NCBI GenBank assembly: GCA_905203555.1
Contig: CAJKWK010000005.1
Location: 1 to 64,000, forward strand
Source of the DNA: an uncultured Lachnospiraceae bacterium
GTDB lineage: Bacteria; Bacillota; Clostridia; Lachnospirales; Lachnospiraceae
Direction: 5' to 3'
DNA length: 64,000 nt
Below the pieces are notes generated by a model. The model worked only from the letters and a program-made list of their open reading frames with translations. It was not told where the DNA came from and ran no database searches. The position numbers and the translations under genes are program-made. Positions 1 to 9,816 of this stretch are shown in pieces (within the stretch, counting starts at the first letter, position 1; each line of letters starts with the position of its first letter).

Positions 1-343
<343 letters not shown>

Positions 344-353
344 TTATTTTTGG

Positions 354-1013
354 TCAATTTGCAACTTTTACCATGCTGTGTCTCACAACGCTTTCGCGGT
401 ACATATACCCTTTTTGAAATTCTTCTGTGATGATATTCTCACCAACCTCTTCGTCTTCCACATGCATCACTGCATTATGAAAATCCGGATCAAATTCCTT
501 ACCAACCGCTTCAATCGGCTTTACGCCAATACCTTCCAGTGTTGTCATCAGCTGTTTGTAAATCTGCTCCATTCCTTTCATGAACGGATTATCCTCTTCT
601 CCGGCTGCCGCCTCCAAACCTCTTTCAAAGTTATCTACAACCGGAAGGATTTTTTCTATGACATCTTTCGCACCGACTTCATACATCTGAGATTTCTCTC
701 TGTCTGTTCGTTTGCGGAAGTTATCAAACTCTGCCATCTGACGGGTCAATCGATCTGTCAGCTCTTCGATCTTTTCATCTTTTTTATCTTTTTTCTTTCT
801 CTTTCCGAAAAGACCTTTTCCTGCATCCTTTTCTTCTGTTTCTGCTTCGTCTTCTGTATCTTCTGTAGTCTCCGCAGAATCTTCTTCCGAAACGTCTGCA
901 TCTCCATCTTCTATTTCTATTTCTTCTGCCTCAGCAGCTTCCTGTGCAGCTTTTGCTTTTGCCTCTTCCACTGCTTCCTTTACCATCTCTTCTTTACTCA
1001 TCTTTTCTGCCAC
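354..1013 (-). CDS. grpE: Nucleotide exchange factor GrpE
   Basis: GrpE releases ADP from DnaK. The C-terminal two thirds carry the GrpE coiled coil and beta domain (FDNFRKRTDREK, then VIEKILPVVDNFERGL and a final KGYMYRESVVRHSMVKVAN). The first ~75 residues are very acidic, then lysine-rich, and look disordered; such tails vary between species. The start is read as GTG at 1013, with AGGAAGG about 10 bases upstream; the in-frame ATG four codons later has poorer spacing. It follows hrcA by 15 bp. Confidence 0.96.
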   Translation of the reverse strand: MAEKMSKEEMVKEAVEEAKAKAAQEAAEAEEIEIEDGDADVSEEDSAETTEDTEDEAETEEKDAGKGLFGKRKKKDKKDEKIEELTDRLTRQMAEFDNFRKRTDREKSQMYEVGAKDVIEKILPVVDNFERGLEAAAGEEDNPFMKGMEQIYKQLMTTLEGIGVKPIEAVGKEFDPDFHNAVMHVEDEEVGENIITEEFQKGYMYRESVVRHSMVKVAN

Positions 1014-1028
1014 CAGCTATTCACCTTC

Positions 1029-2078
1029 CTATTCTTTTGAATCTTTGTAATAAATCGCATCCAGTTCATTTTGCAATGTTTTCAACGATTTCATAACATG
1101 CTCATAATCCATACGCTTCGGACCGATAATACCGATGGTACCTTTCATACCTTCACCCAGTTCGTAGGTAGCTGTTACAACACTGCAGTCCTTCATTGTC
1201 TTCACCGGCGCTTCATCACCAATATAAACTTGAATTCCATGATTTTCCTCACTGGCAAGCGTCTCACTTACCAGTTCTGCAAGCTGCTGTTTTTCTTCAA
1301 ATGCACTGATGATTTCCTGAGCGCTCTGCTTATCGCTCAACTCCGGATATTTGAAAATATTCGTTGCACCACTGGTGTAAATCTCCATGTCTTCGTCCAC
1401 TTGAATAATCTCTGCAACTGCATCCAACACATGACTGATTACTTCGCTGTGAATTCCTGCCTGTTCTTTCAGCATTGCAATCAAGCCCAGATTAATCTCT
1501 TCGATAGACATTCCGTTCAAGGTAGTGTTTAAAAGCATATTCAACTTCAATAATGTCTCATTGTCAAGACCTCCTTGAACTTCGATGATCTTATTCTTGA
1601 TTACATTTCCGCTCATCACAATGACTGCCACGATCTGTTCTTCATTCACTTGCGACAACTGGATAAATTTCAGATTGTTACGACGGTTCACCGGAGCAGA
1701 CACCATGGTTGCATAATTGGTATTTGCCGCAAGCACTTTTGCCGCCTGTTTCAATACCTTATCCACTTTATCTGTCTTTTCCAACATCGTACTTTTCAGT
1801 TCTTCCAGTTCCTGCTCTTTCTCTTCCATCAGCATATCTACATAAAGCCGATATCCTTTGTCTGATGGAATTCTTCCCGCTGAAGTATGTGGCTGAAAGA
1901 TATACCCTAAATCTTCCAGATCTGCCATTTCATTGCGAATGGTTGCCGAACTCAAATTCAGGTCCGTTGATTTTGAAAGGGTTCTCGAACCAACCGGCTC
2001 TCCGGTCTCCAGATAATTCTGGATAATGGCTCTCAGTATTGTATGTTTTCTTTCACTTAATTCTACTTTCTGTGCCAT
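1029..2078 (-). CDS. hrcA: Heat-inducible transcription repressor HrcA
   Basis: HrcA binds CIRCE and represses the dnaK and groE operons; its folding depends on GroEL. The N-terminal winged helix (SERKHTILRAIIQNYLETGEPVGSRTL, with LSSATIRNEMADLEDLGYI) and the C-terminal GAF-like domain ending in GPKRMDYEHVMKSLKTL are clear. The ATG at 2078 is chosen because AGGAGG lies 4 bases upstream; an in-frame upstream extension to 2105 would run into the CIRCE operator. The length of 349 residues is typical. It heads hrcA-grpE-dnaK and is autoregulated through CIRCE. Confidence 0.97.
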   Translation of the reverse strand: MAQKVELSERKHTILRAIIQNYLETGEPVGSRTLSKSTDLNLSSATIRNEMADLEDLGYIFQPHTSAGRIPSDKGYRLYVDMLMEEKEQELEELKSTMLEKTDKVDKVLKQAAKVLAANTNYATMVSAPVNRRNNLKFIQLSQVNEEQIVAVIVMSGNVIKNKIIEVQGGLDNETLLKLNMLLNTTLNGMSIEEINLGLIAMLKEQAGIHSEVISHVLDAVAEIIQVDEDMEIYTSGATNIFKYPELSDKQSAQEIISAFEEKQQLAELVSETLASEENHGIQVYIGDEAPVKTMKDCSVVTATYELGEGMKGTIGIIGPKRMDYEHVMKSLKTLQNELDAIYYKDSKE

Positions 2079-2098
2079 GGTTCCTCCTTTCTTCGCTA

Positions 2099-2125
2099 TT
2101 AGCACTCGTTTATTTTGAGTGCTAA
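2099..2125. promoter_or_regulatory. CIRCE operator (HrcA binding site)
   Basis: A perfect TTAGCACTC-N9-GAGTGCTAA inverted repeat (arms 2099-2107 and 2117-2125). It matches the full CIRCE consensus and sits 21 bp upstream of the hrcA ATG, just downstream of the predicted promoter. Confidence 0.98.
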
Positions 2126-2140
2126 CATCTTTCGTATATT

Positions 2141-2169
2141 AAGATATCACCTGTTCTTCCGTTTGTCAA
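2141..2169 (-). promoter_or_regulatory. Sigma-A promoter of hrcA-grpE-dnaK
   Basis: On the minus strand TTGACA (2164-2169) and TATCTT (2141-2146) are separated by 17 bp. Transcription would start next to CIRCE, so HrcA binding would block initiation. Confidence 0.7.
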
Positions 2170-2326
2170 CACTGTTTATACTTTTTTTATATTGAATCTT
2201 CCACTAAAATATCGTAATATATTTTGCGGATACTGTTTCTTTATATAACAAGTATTATAATAAGTATAAATCAAACAGCTTGTTTCAATACAACTCCATG
2301 AAAATTCATTAGAAGGGAGCTTTTTC

Positions 2327-2869
2327 ATGAAAAAATTAATGGAACTTTTTTGGGCTTTTTTCCGGATCGGCAGTTTTACGTTTGGAGGCGGTATGGCTAT
2401 GCTGCCTATGCTAAAACGAGAAGTAGTTGTAAAATATGGCTGGTCTACAGAAGAAGAATTGCTGGATATCTATGCAATCGGGCAGTGTACGCCCGGTATT
2501 ATTGCAGTAAACACTGCTACTTATATCGGTTATCAGCAAAAAGGAATCTTAGGCAGTATTTTTGGCACACTTGGAATGATTACGCCATCCATCATCATTA
2601 TATCCCTGATCGCTACTATCCTCAGGAACTTTATTGATCTTCCAATCGTTCTTCATGCACTCTCCGGTATCCGGATTGTTGTATGTGCTCTGATGCTGCA
2701 AACAGTATATTCTCTTGCAAAAGCAGGAATCAAAAACAAACTGGGACTGTTTCTTTTTCTGGCAGGATTTTTAGTCGCCACTTTTACTCCGGTACCTACG
2801 ATTCTACTTGTTCTTTTTGCAGCAATCGTTGGAATTATAACTTATGCCGGAAAGAAAGGAGATGCCTGA
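2327..2869 (+). CDS. Chromate transporter family protein, first half-subunit
   Basis: A 180-residue membrane protein of the CHR family. It carries the early FGGGMAMLPML motif and the TPGIIAVNTATYIGY motif, followed by hydrophobic helices. It is the short type, in which two ~180-residue proteins encoded in tandem replace one long two-domain ChrA. The ATG follows GAAGGGAG. The next gene starts 3 bp after its stop and is the partner half. The family is named for chromate efflux; the substrate in an anaerobe is uncertain. The pair sits between hrcA and hemW and points the opposite way. Confidence 0.88.
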   Translation: MKKLMELFWAFFRIGSFTFGGGMAMLPMLKREVVVKYGWSTEEELLDIYAIGQCTPGIIAVNTATYIGYQQKGILGSIFGTLGMITPSIIIISLIATILRNFIDLPIVLHALSGIRIVVCALMLQTVYSLAKAGIKNKLGLFLFLAGFLVATFTPVPTILLVLFAAIVGIITYAGKKGDA

Positions 2870-2872
2870 TCA

Positions 2873-3427
2873 ATGATTTATCTGACACTTTTCTTTGAAT
2901 TTTTTAAGATTGGGTTGTTTGCTGTCGGCGGCGGAATGGCTACCGTTCCTTTTTTAATGGAACTGGCAGAACGCTATCCCTGGTTTACGACTTCAGAACT
3001 GGCTAATATGATTGCCATTAGCGAAAGCACCCCCGGCCCAATCGGCATTAACATGGCAACCTATGCCGGATTTCATGCCGCCGGACTTCCAGGTGCACTT
3101 TGTGCCACATTCAGTCTGGTTGCTCCTGCACTGATTATCATTATCATCATCGCAAAGTTTATGTCCAACTTCAGCGAAAATAAATATGTCAAAGGTGCCT
3201 TCAGCGGAATCCGTCCTATGATTGCCGCCTTGATTGGATATGCAGTCTGGCAGATTGCTGTTATTACTTTCGCTGATACAAGCGGATCCAAAATTATATT
3301 TCATTTTGATGCCATTCTCATTTGTGCAGCACTGCTCCTGCTTTTCCAGTGGAAACCGTTAAAAAAACTGCATCCGATCGTGTGGATTGCAATCGGTGCA
3401 GTTTTAGGTATTGTATTTAAATTGTAA
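2873..3427 (+). CDS. Chromate transporter family protein, second half-subunit
   Basis: A 184-residue CHR-family membrane protein and paralogue of the preceding gene. It keeps the GGGMATVPFLMEL and STPGPIGINMATYAG motifs. It starts 3 bp after its partner, with AAAGGAG inside the partner's 3' end, which suggests translational coupling and an obligate heteromer. A strong hairpin terminator follows directly. Confidence 0.88.
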   Translation: MIYLTLFFEFFKIGLFAVGGGMATVPFLMELAERYPWFTTSELANMIAISESTPGPIGINMATYAGFHAAGLPGALCATFSLVAPALIIIIIIAKFMSNFSENKYVKGAFSGIRPMIAALIGYAVWQIAVITFADTSGSKIIFHFDAILICAALLLLFQWKPLKKLHPIVWIAIGAVLGIVFKL

Positions 3428-3440
3428 GAACAATTCTATA

Positions 3441-3478
3441 AAAAGAACTTCATCCCAATTAAGATGAAGTTCTTTTTT
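3441..3478. terminator. Bidirectional rho-independent terminator
   Basis: A 14-bp stem (AAAAGAACTTCATC at 3441-3454 with its complement at 3463-3476), an 8-base loop and a T run on the plus strand; the A run gives a T run on the minus strand. It lies between the convergent chromate pair and hemW. Confidence 0.9.
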
Positions 3479-3504
3479 CACGAGTATCATGTCATATACA
3501 CTCT

Positions 3505-4668
3505 CTATAGCAAAAACTGCTCAAATACATAATTGCTAATATCGATTCCCCGCTTGGTCAGTCGAATTCTATTTTCAACAAATTCAATCAGACCATCCGT
3601 TTTCAATTGTTGAATCTGCTTTTCATAAACAGTTTCGATTTCTTTTCCAAAATTCTTTTGAAATTCTTCTCTGCTGATTCCGCTCATCATGCGCAATCCC
3701 AAGAACATAAACTCTTCCATCTCATCTGTTGCACTCAAAGATTCCACTTCTTCATGAATCGATTTTTGATTCTGTATCGCATCCATATACGCATCATACT
3801 CTGAGAGGTTACGGAACCGTTGGTTTTCAATCAGTGACGAGGCTCCTAATCCGATTCCGAGATAATTAACTCTGCGCCAATATCCTTCATTGTGCTGACA
3901 TGCGTACCCCGGCTTTGCATAATTAGAGATTTCATACCTGTTATATCCATATTTTTGAAGAATTGTTTCTGTTTCTTCATATATTAAGCGTTCTGTTTCT
4001 TCATCCGGAAGGGGCTGCGGCAAGGACTTTAAAACTGCATCCGGTCTATCCTCTCCATATAAAGTATAAAACGGAGTCCCTTCCTCTATAATCAAACTAT
4101 ATGCTGAAATATGTTCCGGTTTCAGTTCCGCAACTTTGCAAAGTGTCTTTCTCCAACTCTCCAGCGTCTGTCCGGGAATCGCAGAAATTAAGTCTACATT
4201 TAAATTATAAAAGCCCTTGTCCCGCAGTAAATGATAAGTGTCCAAAAAATCCTTGTACGAATGAATCCGCCCCAACATCCGGAGTTCCTCATCATTGACC
4301 GACTGCAGACCAATACTGATCCGGTTAATCCCCGCCTGTTTCCAAGCCTCTGCCTTTTCTTCTGTCACCGTTCCCGGATTGACTTCTATTGTAATCTCAG
4401 CATCTGTATCTACAACAAAACTCTCTCGCAGAGCATTGAAAATCGCTTTCATTTGCTCCCCATTCAATACAGAAGGCGTACCTCCTCCGACAAAAATCGT
4501 AGTTACACAATAGTCCTGATATTGTTTCCCATATCCCTGAATTTCTTTTAGCAGTGTTTCCACATACCTCTGACGCTCTTCTTCCCCTGCCGGAGCAGAC
4601 AAAAAATCACAATACGCACATTTCTTTACACAAAAAGGTATATGGACATACAACTCCAATTCTTTCAC
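3505..4668 (-). CDS. hemW: Radical SAM heme chaperone HemW (HemN-like)
   Basis: The radical SAM cluster motif CVKKCAYC lies near the N-terminus, followed by FVGGGTPS, ISIGLQSVND and a HemN-type C-terminal domain. The residue after the last Cys is Asp-Phe rather than the extra Cys of HemN. This and the lepA neighbourhood favour HemW, which handles heme, over coproporphyrinogen oxidase. The start is uncertain. The GTG at 4668 (KELELYVHIPFC) has GGCAGG upstream and is preferred; the ATG codons at 4695 and 4698 lie at the end of lepA without a Shine-Dalgarno sequence. Confidence 0.9.
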   Translation of the reverse strand: MKELELYVHIPFCVKKCAYCDFLSAPAGEEERQRYVETLLKEIQGYGKQYQDYCVTTIFVGGGTPSVLNGEQMKAIFNALRESFVVDTDAEITIEVNPGTVTEEKAEAWKQAGINRISIGLQSVNDEELRMLGRIHSYKDFLDTYHLLRDKGFYNLNVDLISAIPGQTLESWRKTLCKVAELKPEHISAYSLIIEEGTPFYTLYGEDRPDAVLKSLPQPLPDEETERLIYEETETILQKYGYNRYEISNYAKPGYACQHNEGYWRRVNYLGIGLGASSLIENQRFRNLSEYDAYMDAIQNQKSIHEEVESLSATDEMEEFMFLGLRMMSGISREEFQKNFGKEIETVYEKQIQQLKTDGLIEFVENRIRLTKRGIDISNYVFEQFLL

Positions 4669-4687
4669 CTTACTACCTGCCAAAACA

Positions 4688-6502
4688 TCAATCATCATCT
4701 AATTTTAATACACTCATGAATGCCTTCTGTGGAATTTCAACATTTCCAACCTGACGCATCCGCTTCTTTCCTTCTTTTTGTTTCTCCAGCAATTTCTTCT
4801 TTCGGGAAATATCTCCTCCATAACATTTTGCAAGTACGTCTTTTCGCATTGCTTTTACAGTCTCACGCGCAATAATCTTGCTTCCGATTGCCGCCTGAAT
4901 CGGGATTTCGAAAAGCTGACGCGGAATTTCCTGTTTCAACTTCTCACACATCTTACGGCCTCGCTCATACGCTGTTCCACTATGCACGATGAAGGACAGT
5001 GCATCCACTTCTTCTTTATTAATTAATATATCCAGTTTCACCAAATCGGAGCGTTCATATCCAAGCAGCTCATAATCAAAAGATGCATACCCTCTGGAGC
5101 GGGATTTCAATGCATCAAAGAAATCATAAATAATTTCATTCAATGGCAGATGATAATTCAATACTGCACGCTTTTCTTCGATATATTCCATGCCCTGATA
5201 TACGCCTCGCCGTTCCTGACACAAATCCATGATTGCACCGATAAATTCTGATGTAACCATAATCTCCGCTTTCACCACCGGTTCTTCCATATATTCAATC
5301 TCAGCCGGATCCGGCAGATTGGTCGGATTTGTCAGTTCAATGATTTCACCATTTGTCTTATACACTTTGTAAATAACACTTGGCGCTGTAGTAACCAGAT
5401 CCAGATTGTACTCACGCTCCAAACGTTCCTGAATAATCTCCAGATGCAAAAGTCCCAAAAAGCCGCAACGGAATCCAAAGCCCAACGCAACTGAGGTTTC
5501 CGGTTCAAACTGCAATGCTGCATCATTTAACTGTAATTTTTCCAATGCATCTCTCAAATCCGGATATTTTGCCCCGTCAACCGGATACATTCCACAATAT
5601 ACCATCGGATTGACCTTCTTATATCCCGGCAGCGGTTCTGCACAAGGTCTTGCCGCATCGGTGACAGTATCACCTACTCGGGTATCTTTTACATTTTTCA
5701 AACTTGCTGTAAAATATCCGACCATTCCTGCGCTCAGTTCCTCACATGGAATAAACTGTCCTGCTCCAAAATATCCAACTTCCACAACCTCCGCCTTTGC
5801 TCCGGTTGCCATCATCTGTATCGTCGTTCCCTTACGGACTGTTCCTTCCATCAAACGGCAAAAGACAATTACACCCTTATAAGAATCGTAGATGGAGTCA
5901 AAGATCAATGCCTGCAGCGGCGCTTTCGGATCCCCCTTCGGAGCCGGGATCTGATGTACGATCGCCTCCAGAACATCTTCTACATTGACTCCTGTCTTAG
6001 CCGAAATTAATGGTGCCTCTTCCGCATCCAATCCAATCACATCTTCGATTTCTTCCTTCACACGCTCCGGATCTGCACTTGGCAAATCAATTTTATTAAT
6101 AACCGGCATCACATCCAAATCATGATCCAATGCCAGATAGACATTTGCCAACGTCTGTGCCTCCACTCCCTGCGCTGCATCTACAACCAAAATTGCTCCA
6201 TCGCAAGCAGCCAGACTCCTGGACACTTCATAATTAAAATCCACATGTCCGGGTGTATCGATCAGATTGAAAATATACTCTTCTCCATCCTTCGCCTTAT
6301 ACACTGTACGAACAGCCTGGGATTTGATTGTGATCCCACGTTCTCTCTCCAAATCCATATTGTCCAATACTTGAGACTGCATCTCTCGGCTTGTAAGAAG
6401 CCCGGTCATCTCAATAATGCGGTCAGCCAAGGTAGACTTTCCATGATCTATATGTGCAATGATACAAAAATTACGAATTTTACTTTGATCTATTCCTGCC
6501 AC
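4688..6502 (-). CDS. lepA: Elongation factor 4 (LepA)
   Basis: A ribosome-associated translational GTPase with G1 [17 protein letters not shown]3 DTPGHVDF and G4 [10 protein letters not shown], ending in the LepA C-terminal domain ([20 protein letters not shown], then [17 protein letters not shown]). The GTG at 6502 is preferred because GGAAGG lies about 10 bases upstream, giving 604 residues; an in-frame TTG at 6520 overlaps that site. It follows holA by 67 bp and precedes hemW, the usual Firmicutes order. Confidence 0.97.
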   Translation of the reverse strand: MAGIDQSKIRNFCIIAHIDHGKSTLADRIIEMTGLLTSREMQSQVLDNMDLERERGITIKSQAVRTVYKAKDGEEYIFNLIDTPGHVDFNYEVSRSLAACDGAILVVDAAQGVEAQTLANVYLALDHDLDVMPVINKIDLPSADPERVKEEIEDVIGLDAEEAPLISAKTGVNVEDVLEAIVHQIPAPKGDPKAPLQALIFDSIYDSYKGVIVFCRLMEGTVRKGTTIQMMATGAKAEVVEVGYFGAGQFIPCEELSAGMVGYFTASLKNVKDTRVGDTVTDAARPCAEPLPGYKKVNPMVYCGMYPVDGAKYPDLRDALEKLQLNDAALQFEPETSVALGFGFRCGFLGLLHLEIIQERLEREYNLDLVTTAPSVIYKVYKTNGEIIELTNPTNLPDPAEIEYMEEPVVKAEIMVTSEFIGAIMDLCQERRGVYQGMEYIEEKRAVLNYHLPLNEIIYDFFDALKSRSRGYASFDYELLGYERSDLVKLDILINKEEVDALSFIVHSGTAYERGRKMCEKLKQEIPRQLFEIPIQAAIGSKIIARETVKAMRKDVLAKCYGGDISRKKKLLEKQKEGKKRMRQVGNVEIPQKAFMSVLKLDDD

Positions 6503-6569
6503 TTTTATTCTTCCTTCCAAATTTCGTTATCGATTCAGTATATCACAGGCTTTCTGCCACTGGCAAGGA

Positions 6570-7556
6570 TTATCTGGCCTGACTGTATTTTACAAGAAAA
6601 ATCTCTACCGCCAGAGAATCTGTCAAAAGCCCTGTTTTCACTCGCTGCTCAATGTCCACACTATCTTCCAGTATTGCACGCAGCTCCTTCACTTGAAATC
6701 GCTTTGCCTGCTCCATATACTTTCCTACTGCAAAAGGATGCAGCCCGGCCTTTTCCGCAATTTCTTTTCTCCCATATCCTTTCTGCGCCAGCTGTTTCAC
6801 CTGATACAGCCCCCGGTATTGTCTGGTGAGCAAAAAAAGGATTCGCATCGGCGGTTCCTTTAACGCCAACAGTTCATAATACAAATCCAGCGCTTTCTTC
6901 TGCTGTTTCTCCGCAACTGCATTCACCATATCGAAGATATGATTGGAAATCTGCGTTACACAGACTGCATCAATATCCTCTCGTGTAATCACATCCCGCT
7001 CCAACGCATAACAAAACAGCTTTTCCAACTCCTTTGTAATATTCCCCATATCAATTCCTACTTTATTCAGAAAATACACCAGATCCGTTTCTGTGATTTT
7101 TTTATTTTCCCTTCCTATCTGTCCTGCAACCCAGCGTTTCAGAGTATTTTCATCCTGAAACGGCAGTTCTACTGCCCGTCCCTTGGACTTGACTGCCTTG
7201 TACATCTTTCCTCGCTTGTCTACTTCATCCTCCACAAACAAAAAATAGGCTGTTTCCGGGAGTTCTTTGAGATAATCAGCGAGTTCCGCACCTGCTGCAC
7301 TCTTAAAAAACCCGGTATTTTCAAAAACAAACACCCGTCGTTCTGCAAAAAAAGGCATTGTCTCTGCAAGATCAATGACTTCCCGTACATCAATCCCCTT
7401 TCCTTCATAATGGGCATAGTTCATTGTATCACCTTCCGGCAGCAAAGCCTTTACAAAACGCTCCTTATACTGTTTTTTCAGATAGTTTTCCTCTCCATAT
7501 AAAAGATAAATCTGACTAAAATTCCCTGTTTTTAAATCTTCATTCAAACTCTTCAT
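6570..7556 (-). CDS. holA: DNA polymerase III delta subunit (clamp loader)
   Basis: A 328-residue HolA with the pseudo-AAA N-terminal fold (QIYLLYGEENYLKKQ), the middle region RRVFVFENTGFF, and the C-terminal helical part ALKEPPMRILFLLTRQYRGLYQVKQL. It opens the beta clamp in the replisome clamp loader. No Shine-Dalgarno sequence precedes the ATG. Instead a well-formed promoter ends 8 bases upstream, so the mRNA may be nearly leaderless. Its place between comEC and lepA is conserved in Firmicutes. Confidence 0.93.
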   Translation of the reverse strand: MKSLNEDLKTGNFSQIYLLYGEENYLKKQYKERFVKALLPEGDTMNYAHYEGKGIDVREVIDLAETMPFFAERRVFVFENTGFFKSAAGAELADYLKELPETAYFLFVEDEVDKRGKMYKAVKSKGRAVELPFQDENTLKRWVAGQIGRENKKITETDLVYFLNKVGIDMGNITKELEKLFCYALERDVITREDIDAVCVTQISNHIFDMVNAVAEKQQKKALDLYYELLALKEPPMRILFLLTRQYRGLYQVKQLAQKGYGRKEIAEKAGLHPFAVGKYMEQAKRFQVKELRAILEDSVDIEQRVKTGLLTDSLAVEIFLVKYSQAR

Positions 7557-7564
7557 AATGTTTT

Positions 7565-7593
7565 ATTATATAAGAAAAACTCCTATTTTGCAA
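7565..7593 (-). promoter_or_regulatory. Promoter immediately upstream of holA
   Basis: TTGCAA (7588-7593), 17 bp, TATAAT (7565-7570) on the minus strand. The -10 box ends 8 bases before the holA ATG, so the transcript would start at or within about 3 bases of the start codon. Confidence 0.65.
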
Positions 7594-7599
7594 AAGATT

Positions 7600-9816
7600 T
7601 CAGCATATTACTTTGATCTGTTTTCCATCCGTCACAATTGTAATTGCACCTGTATCTTTTGTGCAGTAAATCCGACTCCCCATTTTTTCCAATCGATTCA
7701 AAACCTCTTGATGCGGATGTCCATATCGATTCTCTTTTCCGGCTGAAATCATCGTAAATTCCGGCAGAACAAGCTCAAGCATTTTTTCTGAAGTTGAATT
7801 TTTAGAACCATGATGTCCTGCTTTTAGCACATCATAATCTTTCAGCAAACCACTCTCTATCAATTGCTGTTCTCCTTTTCCTTCCAAATCTCCGGTAAAT
7901 AGCATCTGAAATTCTCCATACTCTAATTCCAGAACCATCGATGATGCATTTCCGGTTTCTCCCTTGTAATCTGCGGATGGTGCTAAACAGTTTATCGCCA
8001 TTTCTTTATCTGTTATCTGCTGTCCACACTCGATTTTCACAACCTGTATTCCCTCTTTTTGAGCAAGTCCCGCCAATTTCCATAGTGGTTCATCCATCAC
8101 CGATTCTGTCGGGAATACAAGACGTCCGATCCAGATCCCCAGTTTTTGATATTCCAACAGTTCCTCAATTCCATTGATATGGTCTGCATCTCCATGAGAC
8201 ACAAATACATAATCCAGCTTTGCAACTCCCTGAGATTTCAAAAAGGGCTCAATCCGATATTTTCCCACTTGAGATTCACTGGTACTTCCGCCATCGATCA
8301 AAAACTGCTTTCCGGACGGACTCCTTACATAAATGCTGTCGCCTTGTCCTACATCAATCACTGTAATCCGCAGTTCTCCCGGTTTTCTATAACTATAGAT
8401 ACAACCAATACAGAACAACAACATCAAACCAAAACAATAACTCCCTTTGAGCAGTTGTTGCCTTACCGTTACCGTTTTTTTCTGCCTCTTTTCACAACAC
8501 AACATTCCGATACAGCCACCGAATAAAATTATATAATATAACATACACCACCCGATTTTCGGCTGACCTGTTACCACTCTGCCAAAGGGAATTGCTACAA
8601 TGATTTCTGCACTTTTTTCATATCCCCACAAAATCATTTTGCTGATCAGAAGAACCATCTTCCCTCCTGTTTGAAAGAAAACAGACAGCAGCGAACCAAA
8701 AATCCCGGCTCCCATCACGATTGACATCAGAGGAACAACCAGAAGATTCAAAATCATAGAATAAACAGGCAGTTCAAAATAATAATACAGAAGTATAGGC
8801 AGCAATACCAGCTGTATGGACGCTCCCGCCCGAAAGACGGATGGTAATATCTCCAGCTTTTCAAAAACAGGATACACAAAAGCGATTCCCACCAGCGCTC
8901 CAAAAGAAAGCAGAAATCCGGCATCAAACAAATATAACGGCTGACGGGCTGTAATCACAATTGCAGCTACGGCCAATGAAGTGGGCAGATCATAATCTCT
9001 TCCTGCAATATCCGCTCCTACTCGCACCACGAACATACACCATGCTCTCTGTGCAGAAATTCCTCCTCCGATCATGCTTGTATAAAGCAAAAGTATCAGG
9101 ATCCCCAAACCACCTGCTATTCCAAAAGAACATCCCATTTTTCTCAAAATCCGGTAAAATCCCATTCCGAGAAAAGACATATGTAGACCTGAAATCGCCA
9201 GAACATGCCCGATTCCACTTTTTTGGTACAATTCTTTCACTGATTCATCCAGTTCACTTTTGTCCCCAAGCAAAATAGCGCTCATACAATTTCCATAATA
9301 TTCTCCCAGCGTACTGACAAGCATGTGTTTCCAACGCGTACGAATCTTTGCCAGCCCTTCCCTGACTTTCCATGTTTCGGCATCCGTAACTTCTGCACTT
9401 TCGCACCATACCGCTGCATGAATCCCCTGTTTTTGATAGTAAAACTTCTGATCAAAATTGCCAGGATTTGCTGCCGGCTCAAAAAACTTCACCTTTCCTG
9501 TCAGCCGCACTTTATTTCCAATCTCTATTAGATTTGATGTTTGATTTTCATGTTGTTTGATATAAACAAGAATTTTTGACTCATAAATGATTTGCTGTTT
9601 TAGACAGATTTGATTCTCTGTCAGATAACACATCTGATATTCCGGTCGTTCTTCTCTTCGATACACCGTTCCTTCTACAGTTACCGTTTCTTCGGAAACC
9701 GCAGCTTTTTCTATAGGAGAAGGTTTCAGATCTTTTGCTTTCCGAAACCCTCCTGCCCACAATACCTGTATTCCTAAAATCAAGACCGCTATCAGACACA
9801 ACGGCCGTTTTATCAT
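7600..9816 (-). CDS. comEC: DNA internalization protein ComEC/Rec2
   Basis: A 738-residue polytopic membrane protein. The order is a DUF4131-type extracellular segment, the competence transmembrane domain (SGIGHVLAISGLHMSFLGMGFY), many hydrophobic helices, and a C-terminal metallo-beta-lactamase-like domain (VIDVGQGDSIYV, VSHGDADH, KAGHHGSKNSTS). It forms the channel for transformation DNA. Its ATG overlaps the stop of the upstream lipoprotein gene (ATGA), a sign of translational coupling. Confidence 0.95.
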   Translation of the reverse strand: MIKRPLCLIAVLILGIQVLWAGGFRKAKDLKPSPIEKAAVSEETVTVEGTVYRREERPEYQMCYLTENQICLKQQIIYESKILVYIKQHENQTSNLIEIGNKVRLTGKVKFFEPAANPGNFDQKFYYQKQGIHAAVWCESAEVTDAETWKVREGLAKIRTRWKHMLVSTLGEYYGNCMSAILLGDKSELDESVKELYQKSGIGHVLAISGLHMSFLGMGFYRILRKMGCSFGIAGGLGILILLLYTSMIGGGISAQRAWCMFVVRVGADIAGRDYDLPTSLAVAAIVITARQPLYLFDAGFLLSFGALVGIAFVYPVFEKLEILPSVFRAGASIQLVLLPILLYYYFELPVYSMILNLLVVPLMSIVMGAGIFGSLLSVFFQTGGKMVLLISKMILWGYEKSAEIIVAIPFGRVVTGQPKIGWCMLYYIILFGGCIGMLCCEKRQKKTVTVRQQLLKGSYCFGLMLLFCIGCIYSYRKPGELRITVIDVGQGDSIYVRSPSGKQFLIDGGSTSESQVGKYRIEPFLKSQGVAKLDYVFVSHGDADHINGIEELLEYQKLGIWIGRLVFPTESVMDEPLWKLAGLAQKEGIQVVKIECGQQITDKEMAINCLAPSADYKGETGNASSMVLELEYGEFQMLFTGDLEGKGEQQLIESGLLKDYDVLKAGHHGSKNSTSEKMLELVLPEFTMISAGKENRYGHPHQEVLNRLEKMGSRIYCTKDTGAITIVTDGKQIKVIC

